Assembly (NCBI GenBank): GCA_003022745.1
Contig: PXSU01000026.1
Location: forward strand, 1-16,725
Reading direction: 5' to 3'
DNA: 16,725 bases
Source of the DNA: Halobacteriales archaeon SW_9_67_25
Lineage (GTDB): Archaea > Halobacteriota > Halobacteria > Halobacteriales > Haloarculaceae
Under the pieces are notes generated by a model. It did no database searches, was not told where the DNA came from, and was given only the letters and a program-made list of their open reading frames with translations. Shown in pieces: positions 6,851 through 12,863 of the stretch (positions within the stretch are counted from its first letter, which is position 1; every line of letters begins with the position of its first letter). The position numbers and the translations under genes are program-made.

Positions 6851-7004
6851 CTCGGCGATATCGAGACAGGACGTGAAACCGTCGCGGGCCCCGTCGCTGG
6901 AAACGACAGTATCGCCGTCGGAGCCCGCGAGGTGATCTGTGTCGAGGTCCCGGTCGTGGAGCCCGCCCCACGCACTACGTCAGTTGTCGAACGGCGTTTC
7001 GGTA

Positions 7005-7014
7005 CCCTTTTTAT
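7005..7014 (+). promoter_or_regulatory. TATA box of the XRE-type regulator gene
   Basis: CCCTTTTTAT lies in the AT-rich part of this intergenic region, ending 23 nt before the ATG at 7038. This is the spacing of a leaderless haloarchaeal promoter. It also argues against the longer in-frame readings that begin upstream of the box. Confidence 0.6.
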
Positions 7015-7037
7015 GGCGTCGAGTTACCTTCGCGTCC

Positions 7038-7742
7038 ATGCGGGGGCCACGCGACGAACTGGCGGAGAAGATGGCCGGCGAGGTAGCGCTCAGCGACGAC
7101 CCGGGAGCGACACTGCGGAAGTGGCGCACCGACTTCGAGATCCCACAGACCGACCTGGCGACCCGGCTCGACGTCTCGCCGTCGGTCGTCTCGGACTACG
7201 AGAGCGGGCGCCGGGAGAACCCCGGCACCGACGTTGTCAGGCGGGTCGTCGACGCCATCCTCGACATCGACGAGAAACGCGGGGGCAGCCACATCCGCCA
7301 GCACGCCCGCGTGCTCTCTGCGGGCTTCGACAGCGACGTCGTCCACGACCTCCGGGAGTACGCGGCGAACATCCCCATCGCGCGCTACCACGACGCGATC
7401 GGCGCCGAGGAACTCGTCGCGGGCGAGCGCGACACCATCGCCGGGCACACTGTCATCGACAGCATCGAGGTCATCAAGCGCCTCTCTGGCGACGAGTTCT
7501 ACGACCTCTATGGCCGCTCGACGAACCGCGCGCTCGTGTTCACGAACGTCACCCGCGGGGAGTCGCCGCTGGTCGCGTTACGCGTGGTCACACCCACGCC
7601 GACCGCCGTCGTCCTCCACGGGCTCTCGGCTGCGGACCTCTGGGACCACGCCCCCGGCCTCGCGAGGATAGAGGGCTTCTCGCTCGCTCTCTCGGAGACG
7701 CCACTGGACGAGATGCTCGACGGCCTCCGGGAACTCCCGTAG
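7038..7742 (+). CDS. XRE/Cro-type helix-turn-helix transcriptional regulator (COG1709-like)
   Basis: The 234-residue product carries an N-terminal HTH of the Cro/C1 type. In LRKWRTDFEIPQTDLATRL (about residues 26-44), continuing with VSPSVVSDYESGRRENPG, the recognition helix is in SPSVVSDYESGR. A conserved C-terminal half (about 88-234) follows, with segments such as YGRSTNRALVFTNVTRGESP and GLSAADLWDHAP; I do not recognise its ligand. This layout matches a family of predicted archaeal regulators (COG1709) found in most euryarchaea. ATG 7038 is chosen because it lies just after a good TATA box and gives a soluble protein beginning MRGPRDELAEKM. The gene diverges from rfcL and converges on HMG-CoA synthase with a 31-bp gap. 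Its targets are unknown. Confidence 0.85.
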   Translation: MRGPRDELAEKMAGEVALSDDPGATLRKWRTDFEIPQTDLATRLDVSPSVVSDYESGRRENPGTDVVRRVVDAILDIDEKRGGSHIRQHARVLSAGFDSDVVHDLREYAANIPIARYHDAIGAEELVAGERDTIAGHTVIDSIEVIKRLSGDEFYDLYGRSTNRALVFTNVTRGESPLVALRVVTPTPTAVVLHGLSAADLWDHAPGLARIEGFSLALSETPLDEMLDGLRELP

Positions 7743-7773
7743 GCCCCTGTCGTCCCGGTCCCGTCGGCGCGAG

Positions 7774-9111
7774 CTACTCGACGTAGGTGTACTTGCGCTC
7801 GCCCATCCGGCCCCAGCCGTCGAAGACGAACTCGCCGTCGGGCGCGGTCAGGGGTTCGAGGTCCGTCTCCTCGTCGTGGTTGTGCACGTCGTGGATGGCC
7901 TCGTACTCCTCGAAGCTGAGGTCGTACCGGTTCTCGATCTGCTCGTCGATGGAGAGTTGCGAGATCTCCTCGGCCCAGCCGGGCTGGATTGTCTCGGCGT
8001 GGATCTCGGCCTGTGCGCCGCTGCCGTAGGAGGCGACGAGCATCTGCTGGCCGGTCAGGTCCCGCCCGTCCTCGACGGCGGCCCGCAGGCCTGCCGCGCG
8101 GGCGATGTGAACCGAGCCCGTATACCAGTTGCCGACGTGCTCGGAGATGCCGAGCGTCGGGTCGACCGCCCGGTCGTACCACTCGGCGTACCGGGTCGTC
8201 TCGGCGAGTTTGTCGGTGTACTCCGTGAGCGCGTCGAGGTAGGCCTCCCGGTCGTCGAAGGCCTCCGACCGGGGCTGGCGACCGATCTCGTCGGCGATCT
8301 CGGCCTCGATGTCAGTCCCCCGGATGCAGTGCCGGTAGCCCAGCACCGCGGCCTTCCTGACCATCCCTGGAAACGGCGTGTGGAACGGGATGAGCGCGAA
8401 GTTGTTCGGATGGGTGTCGGCCCCGGCCGTCTCGAAGTCCTCCAGGGCCTCGCGCATCCGGGCGAGGTACACCTGCATCGAGCGCTTGCCGTCGACGCTG
8501 GGGAACTGCTGGTTGGGCTTGAGGAAGTCCGTCTCGTCGGCACTCCCGTACCCCTGGAGCGTGCTGAACGCAGCGACGTCGGGGTCCTCGTCGATGAGCA
8601 TCGCGACCGCGCCCGCCCCCTGGGTCGCCTCGCCGGGGTCGTCCCGCTCGTAGAGGGCGGTGTCGGTCGCAACGACCAGCGCCTTCCGGCCCCGACTGCG
8701 TCCCGCGCGGATCCAGTTGAACGCGTCGTCGAGCGCCTGTGTGCCAGAGACGCAGGCGAACTTCCGCTCGCCCTTGTTCGCGTGGTGCAAATCGCCCGGA
8801 AACACCTGCTCCAGACAGCCCGCGATGTACGTCGAGACCGGCTTTGACTTGTCGAAAGCGCTCTCGGTCGCGACGTCGATGCGCCCGATGTCGGCCAGGT
8901 CGACGCCCTTGCGCTCCATCAGGCGGTGGGCCGCGTTCGCGCCCATGGTCACGATGTCCTCGTAGACGTCCGGCAGCGACGAGGCCCGCAGCCCCAGTCC
9001 CTTCGTGTACTTCCCGGGGTCCTCGTCCTGTGCGGGCGCGAACGTCTCCGCCAGATCCAGTTGCAGTTTGCCTGTGCGTATCTCGACGCCGTCGATGCCG
9101 ACTTCCTTCAT
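7774..9111 (-). CDS. hmgB: Hydroxymethylglutaryl-CoA synthase
   Basis: The 445-residue thiolase-fold enzyme condenses acetyl-CoA and acetoacetyl-CoA to HMG-CoA, the committed step toward mevalonate and the isoprenoid side chains of archaeal lipids. The catalytic cysteine is visible in KFACVSGTQALDDAF (Cys120), the general-base/acid glutamate in ATESAFDKSKP (Glu83), and the active-site histidine in ALIPFHTPFPG (His244). The glycine-rich SYGSGAQAE motif lies nearer the C-terminus. I use the ATG at 9109-9111 (MKEVGIDGVEIRTGK), because the upstream in-frame codons fall between the start and the TATA box. The length and residues match the haloarchaeal enzyme. All catalytic residues are present. 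Confidence 0.95.
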   Translation of the reverse strand: MKEVGIDGVEIRTGKLQLDLAETFAPAQDEDPGKYTKGLGLRASSLPDVYEDIVTMGANAAHRLMERKGVDLADIGRIDVATESAFDKSKPVSTYIAGCLEQVFPGDLHHANKGERKFACVSGTQALDDAFNWIRAGRSRGRKALVVATDTALYERDDPGEATQGAGAVAMLIDEDPDVAAFSTLQGYGSADETDFLKPNQQFPSVDGKRSMQVYLARMREALEDFETAGADTHPNNFALIPFHTPFPGMVRKAAVLGYRHCIRGTDIEAEIADEIGRQPRSEAFDDREAYLDALTEYTDKLAETTRYAEWYDRAVDPTLGISEHVGNWYTGSVHIARAAGLRAAVEDGRDLTGQQMLVASYGSGAQAEIHAETIQPGWAEEISQLSIDEQIENRYDLSFEEYEAIHDVHNHDEETDLEPLTAPDGEFVFDGWGRMGERKYTYVE

Positions 9112-9129
9112 ACTCGCAGGTCCGCGCAC

Positions 9130-9138
9130 CACCTATAA
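9130..9138 (-). promoter_or_regulatory. TATA box of the HMG-CoA synthase gene
   Basis: On the minus strand the gap reads CATTTATAGG, an excellent archaeal TATA element. It ends about 19-27 nt before the ATG at 9111, as for a leaderless transcript. It shows that the enzyme has its own promoter, separate from the DUF2150 gene upstream. Confidence 0.7.
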
Positions 9139-9220
9139 ATGAGTGTCGACCATGAATTCGTCGATCGTCGAAGAACTGTCCGTCCTGTTCGCGATCCGGG
9201 AGAGTGTGGTGGTGCCGGGG

Positions 9221-9799
9221 CTACTCGTCTTCCTCGACGACTTCCGGGTCACTCATCGCCGTCTGGAGGCTGTCCAGTCCGTTGACCCACTCCGCGACCA
9301 GGCCAAAGTCCAGTTCATCGATGGTGTCGATGTCGAGTTCGGCGCCGTCGATGACGCGGGTGCCGGCCTGGACGCAGTAGCCCAGCGCGGCGTCGAGGTC
9401 CTCGTCGGCCTCGGCCCCGGTAGCCGCCTCGATGTACTCTGTGACGCTCCCCTCGCCGGCCGGTCCCCCCGCGACGAACTCCTTGGCCGCGTAGAGCACG
9501 CACATCAGCGAGGTCTGGACGCCGTCGATGAGCATGGCCGTCTCCTCGTCGTCGAACTGCACCTCGTCGAGAACGATGCCCTCGATGTCCTCCAGTTTCG
9601 CGAGGGCAGTCTCCTCGTCGAGTTCGCCGTCGTCGTGGTCGGTGATGATCTTCGCGACGGCGATGGCGGTGTCGTCCTGGAGGTTCAACAGCAGGCGCGC
9701 CGAGTCCTCGTCTTCCGGGTCGACGTCCTCCTCCCGGACGCGCCCGATCCAGTTTTGCCACCGTTCTTCGGTGTAGTACTCCCCCGGCGGGTTGCTCAT
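9221..9799 (-). CDS. Acidic conserved archaeal protein, DUF2150-like
   Basis: The 192-residue protein is very acidic (long runs rich in D and E) and begins MSNPPGEYYTEERWQNWIGRV. Conserved-looking segments include ARLLLNLQDDTAIAVAKII, LIDGVQTSLMCVLYAAKEF and ALGYCVQAGTRVIDGAELD. It matches my memory of the euryarchaeal family DUF2150 (COG4345), whose function is unknown. It has no membrane segment, signal peptide or catalytic motif that I can see, and is probably all-helical and cytoplasmic. The ATG at 9797-9799 lies about 22 nt after a TATA-like CCATAACC. It is followed on the same strand by HMG-CoA synthase after 109 bp, but that gene has its own promoter. Confidence 0.85.
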   Translation of the reverse strand: MSNPPGEYYTEERWQNWIGRVREEDVDPEDEDSARLLLNLQDDTAIAVAKIITDHDDGELDEETALAKLEDIEGIVLDEVQFDDEETAMLIDGVQTSLMCVLYAAKEFVAGGPAGEGSVTEYIEAATGAEADEDLDAALGYCVQAGTRVIDGAELDIDTIDELDFGLVAEWVNGLDSLQTAMSDPEVVEEDE

Positions 9800-9820
9800 A
9801 CGGTCCAGTGTGTGCCTCCG

Positions 9821-9828
9821 GGGTTATG
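9821..9828 (-). promoter_or_regulatory. Candidate TATA box of the DUF2150-like gene
   Basis: The minus strand reads GAAAGCCATAACCCC; CCATAACC lies 22-29 nt before the ATG at 9799. It is the only AT-rich element in an otherwise GC-rich 82-bp gap. Confidence 0.5.
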
Positions 9829-9881
9829 GCTTTCGCACCGCGTGCTCCGGTCCGATTTCCCACCCGGGGCAGCCGGTACAG

Positions 9882-10721
9882 TTACGCGAGCGTCGCCTCG
9901 GTGTCGATGCCGTAGACGCGGGCAGGCGTCTCGACGTGGGCCGTCCGGAGCGCGTCCTCGTAGCCTTCCTCGGCCAGCCACCCGACGCGCCGCGGGACGG
10001 TCTTCGGGCCGAGGACGGCACCGGGTCTGTCGGGGTCGTCGATGAAGTCCGTCTCCATCAGGAACGGGTCGCCGCCCTCCGCGGCCGCCCGCAGGTCCTC
10101 CTCGTGTGAGATGACGCTCGGGATGGGGCCCTCGACGGGCCCGCCCGCGTAGTGTTTGACTACCCGTTCGCGGGGGAGGCCGCGGTCCTCTGCCCACTCC
10201 GCGATTTCGGTGAAGTCCTCGCCGCCCTCCGTGTGGAGCTGGACCGCCGAGCCCACTTCGGCACCGATTTCGAAGGCGTACTGCATCACCTCGTTCGAGG
10301 CCGCCCACACCTCGTCGCTCACGTCGTAGTGTGGTCGACCGCTCTTTATCGCCAGCGCCGGCCCGTCGGCGACGTACTCGGCCGCGACGTCCAGTCCTGC
10401 CTGCATCAGGTCGCGGGCCTCCCCCGGCGTGTACCCATCCTCGACCAGCCGCGAGACGAGCGCGGGATGGACGCCCAGCACCGGCCAGGCGCGGCCGTCC
10501 AGCACCTCGCTCGCGTCCGCGACGGTCCCGATCGTGATCTCGAACACCTCCCGGAAGTCCTCGGCGTCCCCGACATCGTCGAGGAGATACCAGGAGGGTT
10601 TGTTGAGCACGAGGAGGTGCGTCCCGCCGGCGGCGGCGAATTCCTCCGCGGCCGCGACACCCTTGCCGTTGACCGGGTCCAGGTGCATGTGGTTGTCCAG
10701 AATCGGCTCGAACGCCGTCAT
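9882..10721 (-). CDS. TatD-related metal-dependent hydrolase (COG1099-like)
   Basis: The 279-residue TIM-barrel hydrolase belongs to the amidohydrolase/TatD superfamily. The first strand has the metal pair in ILDNHMHLDP (His11, His13). Further candidate ligands are His85 in VLGVHPAL, His163 in AVQLHTEGG, His190 in VVKHYAGG and Asp225 in FLMETDFIDDP. Where TatD nucleases carry Glu in a GEIGLD-type motif, this protein reads LAIKSGRPHYDV, with Lys126 at that place. That recalls the bridging, often carboxylated lysine of other amidohydrolases. I chose the ATG at 10719-10721 because the product then begins shortly before the DNHMHLD motif, as usual for the family. The substrate is not known; DNase activity should not be assumed. 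Confidence 0.82.
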   Translation of the reverse strand: MTAFEPILDNHMHLDPVNGKGVAAAEEFAAAGGTHLLVLNKPSWYLLDDVGDAEDFREVFEITIGTVADASEVLDGRAWPVLGVHPALVSRLVEDGYTPGEARDLMQAGLDVAAEYVADGPALAIKSGRPHYDVSDEVWAASNEVMQYAFEIGAEVGSAVQLHTEGGEDFTEIAEWAEDRGLPRERVVKHYAGGPVEGPIPSVISHEEDLRAAAEGGDPFLMETDFIDDPDRPGAVLGPKTVPRRVGWLAEEGYEDALRTAHVETPARVYGIDTEATLA

Positions 10722-10730
10722 GTCACCGCC

Positions 10731-10753
10731 TGCGGGACCGGTCCGCAAAAGGA
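10731..10753 (-). promoter_or_regulatory. Candidate promoter with near-palindrome before the TatD-like gene
   Basis: In the 33-bp gap the minus strand reads CCTTTTGC (TATA-like, about 10746-10753). It continues directly into TGCGGACCGGTCCCGCA (10731-10747), a palindrome interrupted by one extra base. The palindrome lies between the TATA-like element and the ATG at 10721, a place where a repressor could act. It could also be a short RNA hairpin in the NYN-TatD transcript. Confidence 0.4.
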
Positions 10754-10754
10754 G

Positions 10755-11213
10755 TTACTCTTCCAGCGTGACGGCTCGCTGTGCGGCGTTCCGGAGTGCG
10801 TCCGAGCGGCCGTATGTCCCCGGCGCGACGGCCACGGTTTCGACCCCCTGGGCGGCGGCACGCTCCAGGACGGGCTTGAAGTCCGTATCGCGCGAGACGA
10901 CCACGAGCACGTCGAGAGCCTCCTCGGCCGCGGCCGCGGTGGCGTCCACTGCCAGTCGGACGTCGACGTCGCCGCTGGTGGTCACCACCTCGAACCCCCG
11001 CGCTTCGGCGGCCTGGACGAGTTCCGGCGGCGCGTGCTCGTCGAGGTACAGGCGCGCTATCGCGACCCGCCCCTCCCCGGCGGCCACCGCGCGAACCTCG
11101 TCGAGGTCCACGTCGAACTCCTCGCGGAGGACGTTCGGGCCGTCGACGAACAGGCCGACCCGGTCCTCGCCGTCACCGGTCCCGGCCCCGGTCAGCGCGT
11201 CCAGCAGTCCCAT
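10755..11213 (-). CDS. NYN-domain (PIN-like) nuclease-fold protein
   Basis: The 152-residue protein has the acidic constellation of the NYN/LabA (DUF88) branch of the PIN-like nuclease fold. The residues are Asp24 in GLFVDGPNVL, Asp82/Asp84 in GDVDVRLAVDA and Asp109/Asp111 in VVVSRDTDFKPVL. The strand following the last motif leads into GVETVAVAPGTYGRSDALRNAA. NYN proteins are predicted, and in some cases shown, to be metal-dependent ribonucleases; all expected acidic residues are present, so activity is plausible. The ATG at 11211-11213 is about 24 nt after a good TATA box. A TatD-like hydrolase follows after 33 bp on the same strand and a tRNA-binding OB-fold gene precedes, suggesting nucleic-acid processing. 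Confidence 0.88.
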   Translation of the reverse strand: MGLLDALTGAGTGDGEDRVGLFVDGPNVLREEFDVDLDEVRAVAAGEGRVAIARLYLDEHAPPELVQAAEARGFEVVTTSGDVDVRLAVDATAAAAEEALDVLVVVSRDTDFKPVLERAAAQGVETVAVAPGTYGRSDALRNAAQRAVTLEE

Positions 11214-11236
11214 ACACCCGGTTGGCGCCCGGCAAC

Positions 11237-11244
11237 CATATACC
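11237..11244 (-). promoter_or_regulatory. TATA box of the NYN-domain gene
   Basis: The minus strand reads ACGGTATATGG; GGTATATG lies 24-31 nt upstream of the ATG at 11213, in an otherwise GC-rich gap. It is a strong match in sequence and spacing to a leaderless haloarchaeal promoter. Confidence 0.65.
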
Positions 11245-11264
11245 GTTTGTCGACCCAGGGACCC

Positions 11265-11588
11265 CTAGTACAGCGTGCCACCGAGGGGTACCTCCTCGTC
11301 GGGCGACACGAGGACGGGATTGCCGTCCGACCCGGGGACACCGACGGTCAGTGCCTCGGATTCGAACCCGGCGATCCGGACCGACCCGAGGCCGGTGGCA
11401 CACAGAACCTGCATGCCGACCAGCTCCGCCGGGTCGTAGTGGTATCCCAGCTGCGCGGCCGACTGCCGCGTCCCGTCGTCGAACTCGACCCACAGCTTCA
11501 CCAGTTCGGGCTTGTTGGCCTCCGGGAACGGCTCCGCGTCCGTGATTTCGCCGACCCGTATCGTCACGTCGAACGGACTCGCTGTCAT
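11265..11588 (-). CDS. Small tRNA-binding-domain (OB-fold) protein, CsaA/MetRS-C-like
   Basis: The 107-residue product is a stand-alone tRNA-binding OB fold like CsaA and the C-terminal domain of methionyl-tRNA synthetase. Typical segments are DVTIRVGEITDAEPFPEANKP (about residues 7-27), KLWVEFDDGTRQSAAQLGYHY, and the conserved VLCATGLGSVRIAGFESEALTVG. The ending is a short GNPVLVSPDEEVPLGGTLY. In bacteria such free-standing proteins act as export chaperones or bind tRNA; the archaeal role is open. ATG 11586-11588 is chosen because it follows a TATA-like CTTTTACC by about 23 nt and gives the expected family start. It is divergent from the winged-helix gene at 11739. Confidence 0.87.
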   Translation of the reverse strand: MTASPFDVTIRVGEITDAEPFPEANKPELVKLWVEFDDGTRQSAAQLGYHYDPAELVGMQVLCATGLGSVRIAGFESEALTVGVPGSDGNPVLVSPDEEVPLGGTLY

Positions 11589-11610
11589 GACTGGCGGGAC
11601 GGCTGCCGCG

Positions 11611-11618
11611 GGTAAAAG
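11611..11618 (-). promoter_or_regulatory. Candidate TATA box of the tRNA-binding protein gene
   Basis: The minus strand reads GGCGCTTTTACCCGC; CTTTTACC is 23-30 nt before the ATG at 11588. It is the only AT-rich element in this part of the divergent region. Confidence 0.55.
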
Positions 11619-11647
11619 CGCCGTCGTTCCCCGCGGCACTCGGCCGT

Positions 11648-11720
11648 GTATAAGGTCGTTAATATTCGATGAACACTGGGTATTGTATTGTCACAACTAT
11701 AGCCAACATTTAGGTATACC
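11648..11720 (+). promoter_or_regulatory. AT-rich promoter/regulatory region of the winged-helix gene
   Basis: This stretch is strikingly AT-rich compared with the rest of the window. It contains a TATA-like TTTAGGTA (11709-11716), 23-30 nt before the ATG at 11739. Upstream is a small palindrome TTGTCACAA (11688-11696), which could bind a dimeric regulator. A second AT element (TTAATATTCG, around 11659-11668) may be another promoter or operator. Autoregulation by the encoded winged-helix protein is plausible but not shown. Confidence 0.5.
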
Positions 11721-11738
11721 GGGCGAAGAACCGTTCAT

Positions 11739-12011
11739 ATGAGCACTCAAACGGGTGAAGTTGGTACGAACACCGAGATGAGTGACGAAGAATTTCACGA
11801 ACGGCTCCGGGAGTTGCCCCCGAGTGCGAAGCTCGTTGCGAAGGTGCTCGAGCTGGACGAGCCCCTCTCCCAGAGCGAACTCGCCGAGGAGTCGCTGCTG
11901 CCAGACAGGACGGTCCGGTACGCGCTCAACCGCCTCGACGATGCGGGACTGGTCCACTCCCGCTACAGTTTTGCCGACGCGCGCAAACGGGTCTACGCAC
12001 TGGCACAGTGA
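11739..12011 (+). CDS. Small winged-helix DNA-binding protein (MarR/TrmB-like)
   Basis: The 90-residue protein is almost entirely one winged helix-turn-helix. After a polar leader (about residues 1-20) come the helix LPPSAKLVAKVLEL (26-39), the HTH LSQSELAEESLLPDRTVRYALNRLDDAGLV (43-72), and a wing SRYSFADARKRVYAL (74-88). It lacks a ligand-binding or dimerisation domain, so it may depend on a partner or on its short N-terminal tail. Similar small proteins are common in haloarchaea, often annotated MarR-family. The ATG at 11739 is correctly spaced from a TATA box. Its TGA overlaps the GTG start of the next gene (GTGA), so the two are translationally coupled. Confidence 0.9.
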   Translation: MSTQTGEVGTNTEMSDEEFHERLRELPPSAKLVAKVLELDEPLSQSELAEESLLPDRTVRYALNRLDDAGLVHSRYSFADARKRVYALAQ

Positions 12012-12775
12012 CGCCACGGCGGTTCGAGGTTCCGGCCGAGACGCGCGCACCGACCGGCAGGACCGCCGCGTATCTCCTTGGTCGATTGCTCGTCGACCCC
12101 GGTGGCCAGTCCGACAGTCTCGACCGGGCCGTCCGCGAGGCCGGCGTGGAACACGTCGCCGTCACGCACCACCACCCGGATCACGTCGGCGCGGTCGCCG
12201 GGTACGCCCGCCGGTTCGACCTCACCGTGTGGGCACGGGCCGGCCGGACCGGCGCGTTCGCCGCGGCCGCCGGGATCGACCCCGACCGCACCTTTCGCCC
12301 CGGGTCGGTGTTCCCGGCAGGGGACGGCGGGGTGACGGTGCTCGACACGCCGGGTCACGCGCCCGAACACGTGGGGTTTGGCTGTCCCGCCGGCGTCGTC
12401 TCCGGTGACCTCGCCGTCGCCGAGGGAAGCGTCGTCGTCGGTGCGCCGGAGGGGGACATGCGGGCGTACCTCACGTCGCTCCGGCGAGTCCACGCAATGG
12501 GTCCCCGCCGCCTGTTCCCCGCGCACGGGCCGGTTATCGAGGACCCGCGGGCGACCTGCGAGCGACTCCTGGCCCACCGCCTCGACCGCGAGCGGCGCGT
12601 CCTGGCCGCCGTCCGGGACGGCGCCCGCGATGTCGGGGACCTTCTAGAGCGGGCTTACGGGAAGGACCTCACCGGGGTCCGTGACCTCGCGCGGGCGACG
12701 GTCCGCGCGCATCTGGAGAAACTCGCTGTCGAGGGGCGGGTGGCCTGGGACGGGGAGCGCGTGCGACCGGCCTGA
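12008..12775 (+). CDS. Metallo-beta-lactamase-fold hydrolase with C-terminal winged helix
   Basis: The 255-residue product carries the MBL metal-binding set: THHHPDHVG (His54, His56, Asp58, His59), His117 in LDTPGHAPEHVG, Asp134 in VSGDLA and His173 in LFPAHGPV. This predicts a di-zinc hydrolase of the glyoxalase II/LACTB2 type. The last 70 residues (LAHRLDRERRVLAAV and then RATVRAHLEKLAVEGRVAW) look like the winged-helix tail seen in LACTB2-like proteins, some of which are ribonucleases. Translation begins at GTG 12008, overlapping the stop of the winged-helix gene; the first ATG further in would remove conserved N-terminal strands. Substrate is unknown: thioesters and RNA are both possible. 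Confidence 0.85.
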   Translation: MTPRRFEVPAETRAPTGRTAAYLLGRLLVDPGGQSDSLDRAVREAGVEHVAVTHHHPDHVGAVAGYARRFDLTVWARAGRTGAFAAAAGIDPDRTFRPGSVFPAGDGGVTVLDTPGHAPEHVGFGCPAGVVSGDLAVAEGSVVVGAPEGDMRAYLTSLRRVHAMGPRRLFPAHGPVIEDPRATCERLLAHRLDRERRVLAAVRDGARDVGDLLERAYGKDLTGVRDLARATVRAHLEKLAVEGRVAWDGERVRPA

Positions 12776-12830
12776 TCGGCCTATCGCGCCCACCCGCGGC
12801 TGGGCGACCTCCGGGGAGTACCGGGCGGTC

Positions 12831-12838
12831 GACTTTTG
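12831..12838 (+). promoter_or_regulatory. Candidate TATA-like element before the membrane-protein gene
   Basis: GACTTTTG is the most AT-rich element of the 88-bp gap and lies 26-33 nt before the GTG at 12864. The spacing is right but the sequence is only a moderate TATA match. Confidence 0.35.
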
Positions 12839-12863
12839 CCCGTCCGCGGCGAAGGACTGGAAC

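Noticed and set aside
6855..6916. Distant inverted repeat GGCGATA / TATCGCC in the rfcL-HTH gap
   Set aside because: Seven matching bases nearly 50 nt apart with no supporting structure; expected by chance.
6939..7037. Longer N-terminus for the XRE regulator
   Set aside because: The extension would be translated across the TATA box at 7005-7014 and does not resemble a protein domain.
12681..12863. Longer N-terminus for the membrane protein, overlapping the MBL gene
   Set aside because: The extra residues are antisense-like R/G-rich sequence within the MBL coding region; GTG 12864 follows a TATA-like element and starts just before the conserved-looking domain.
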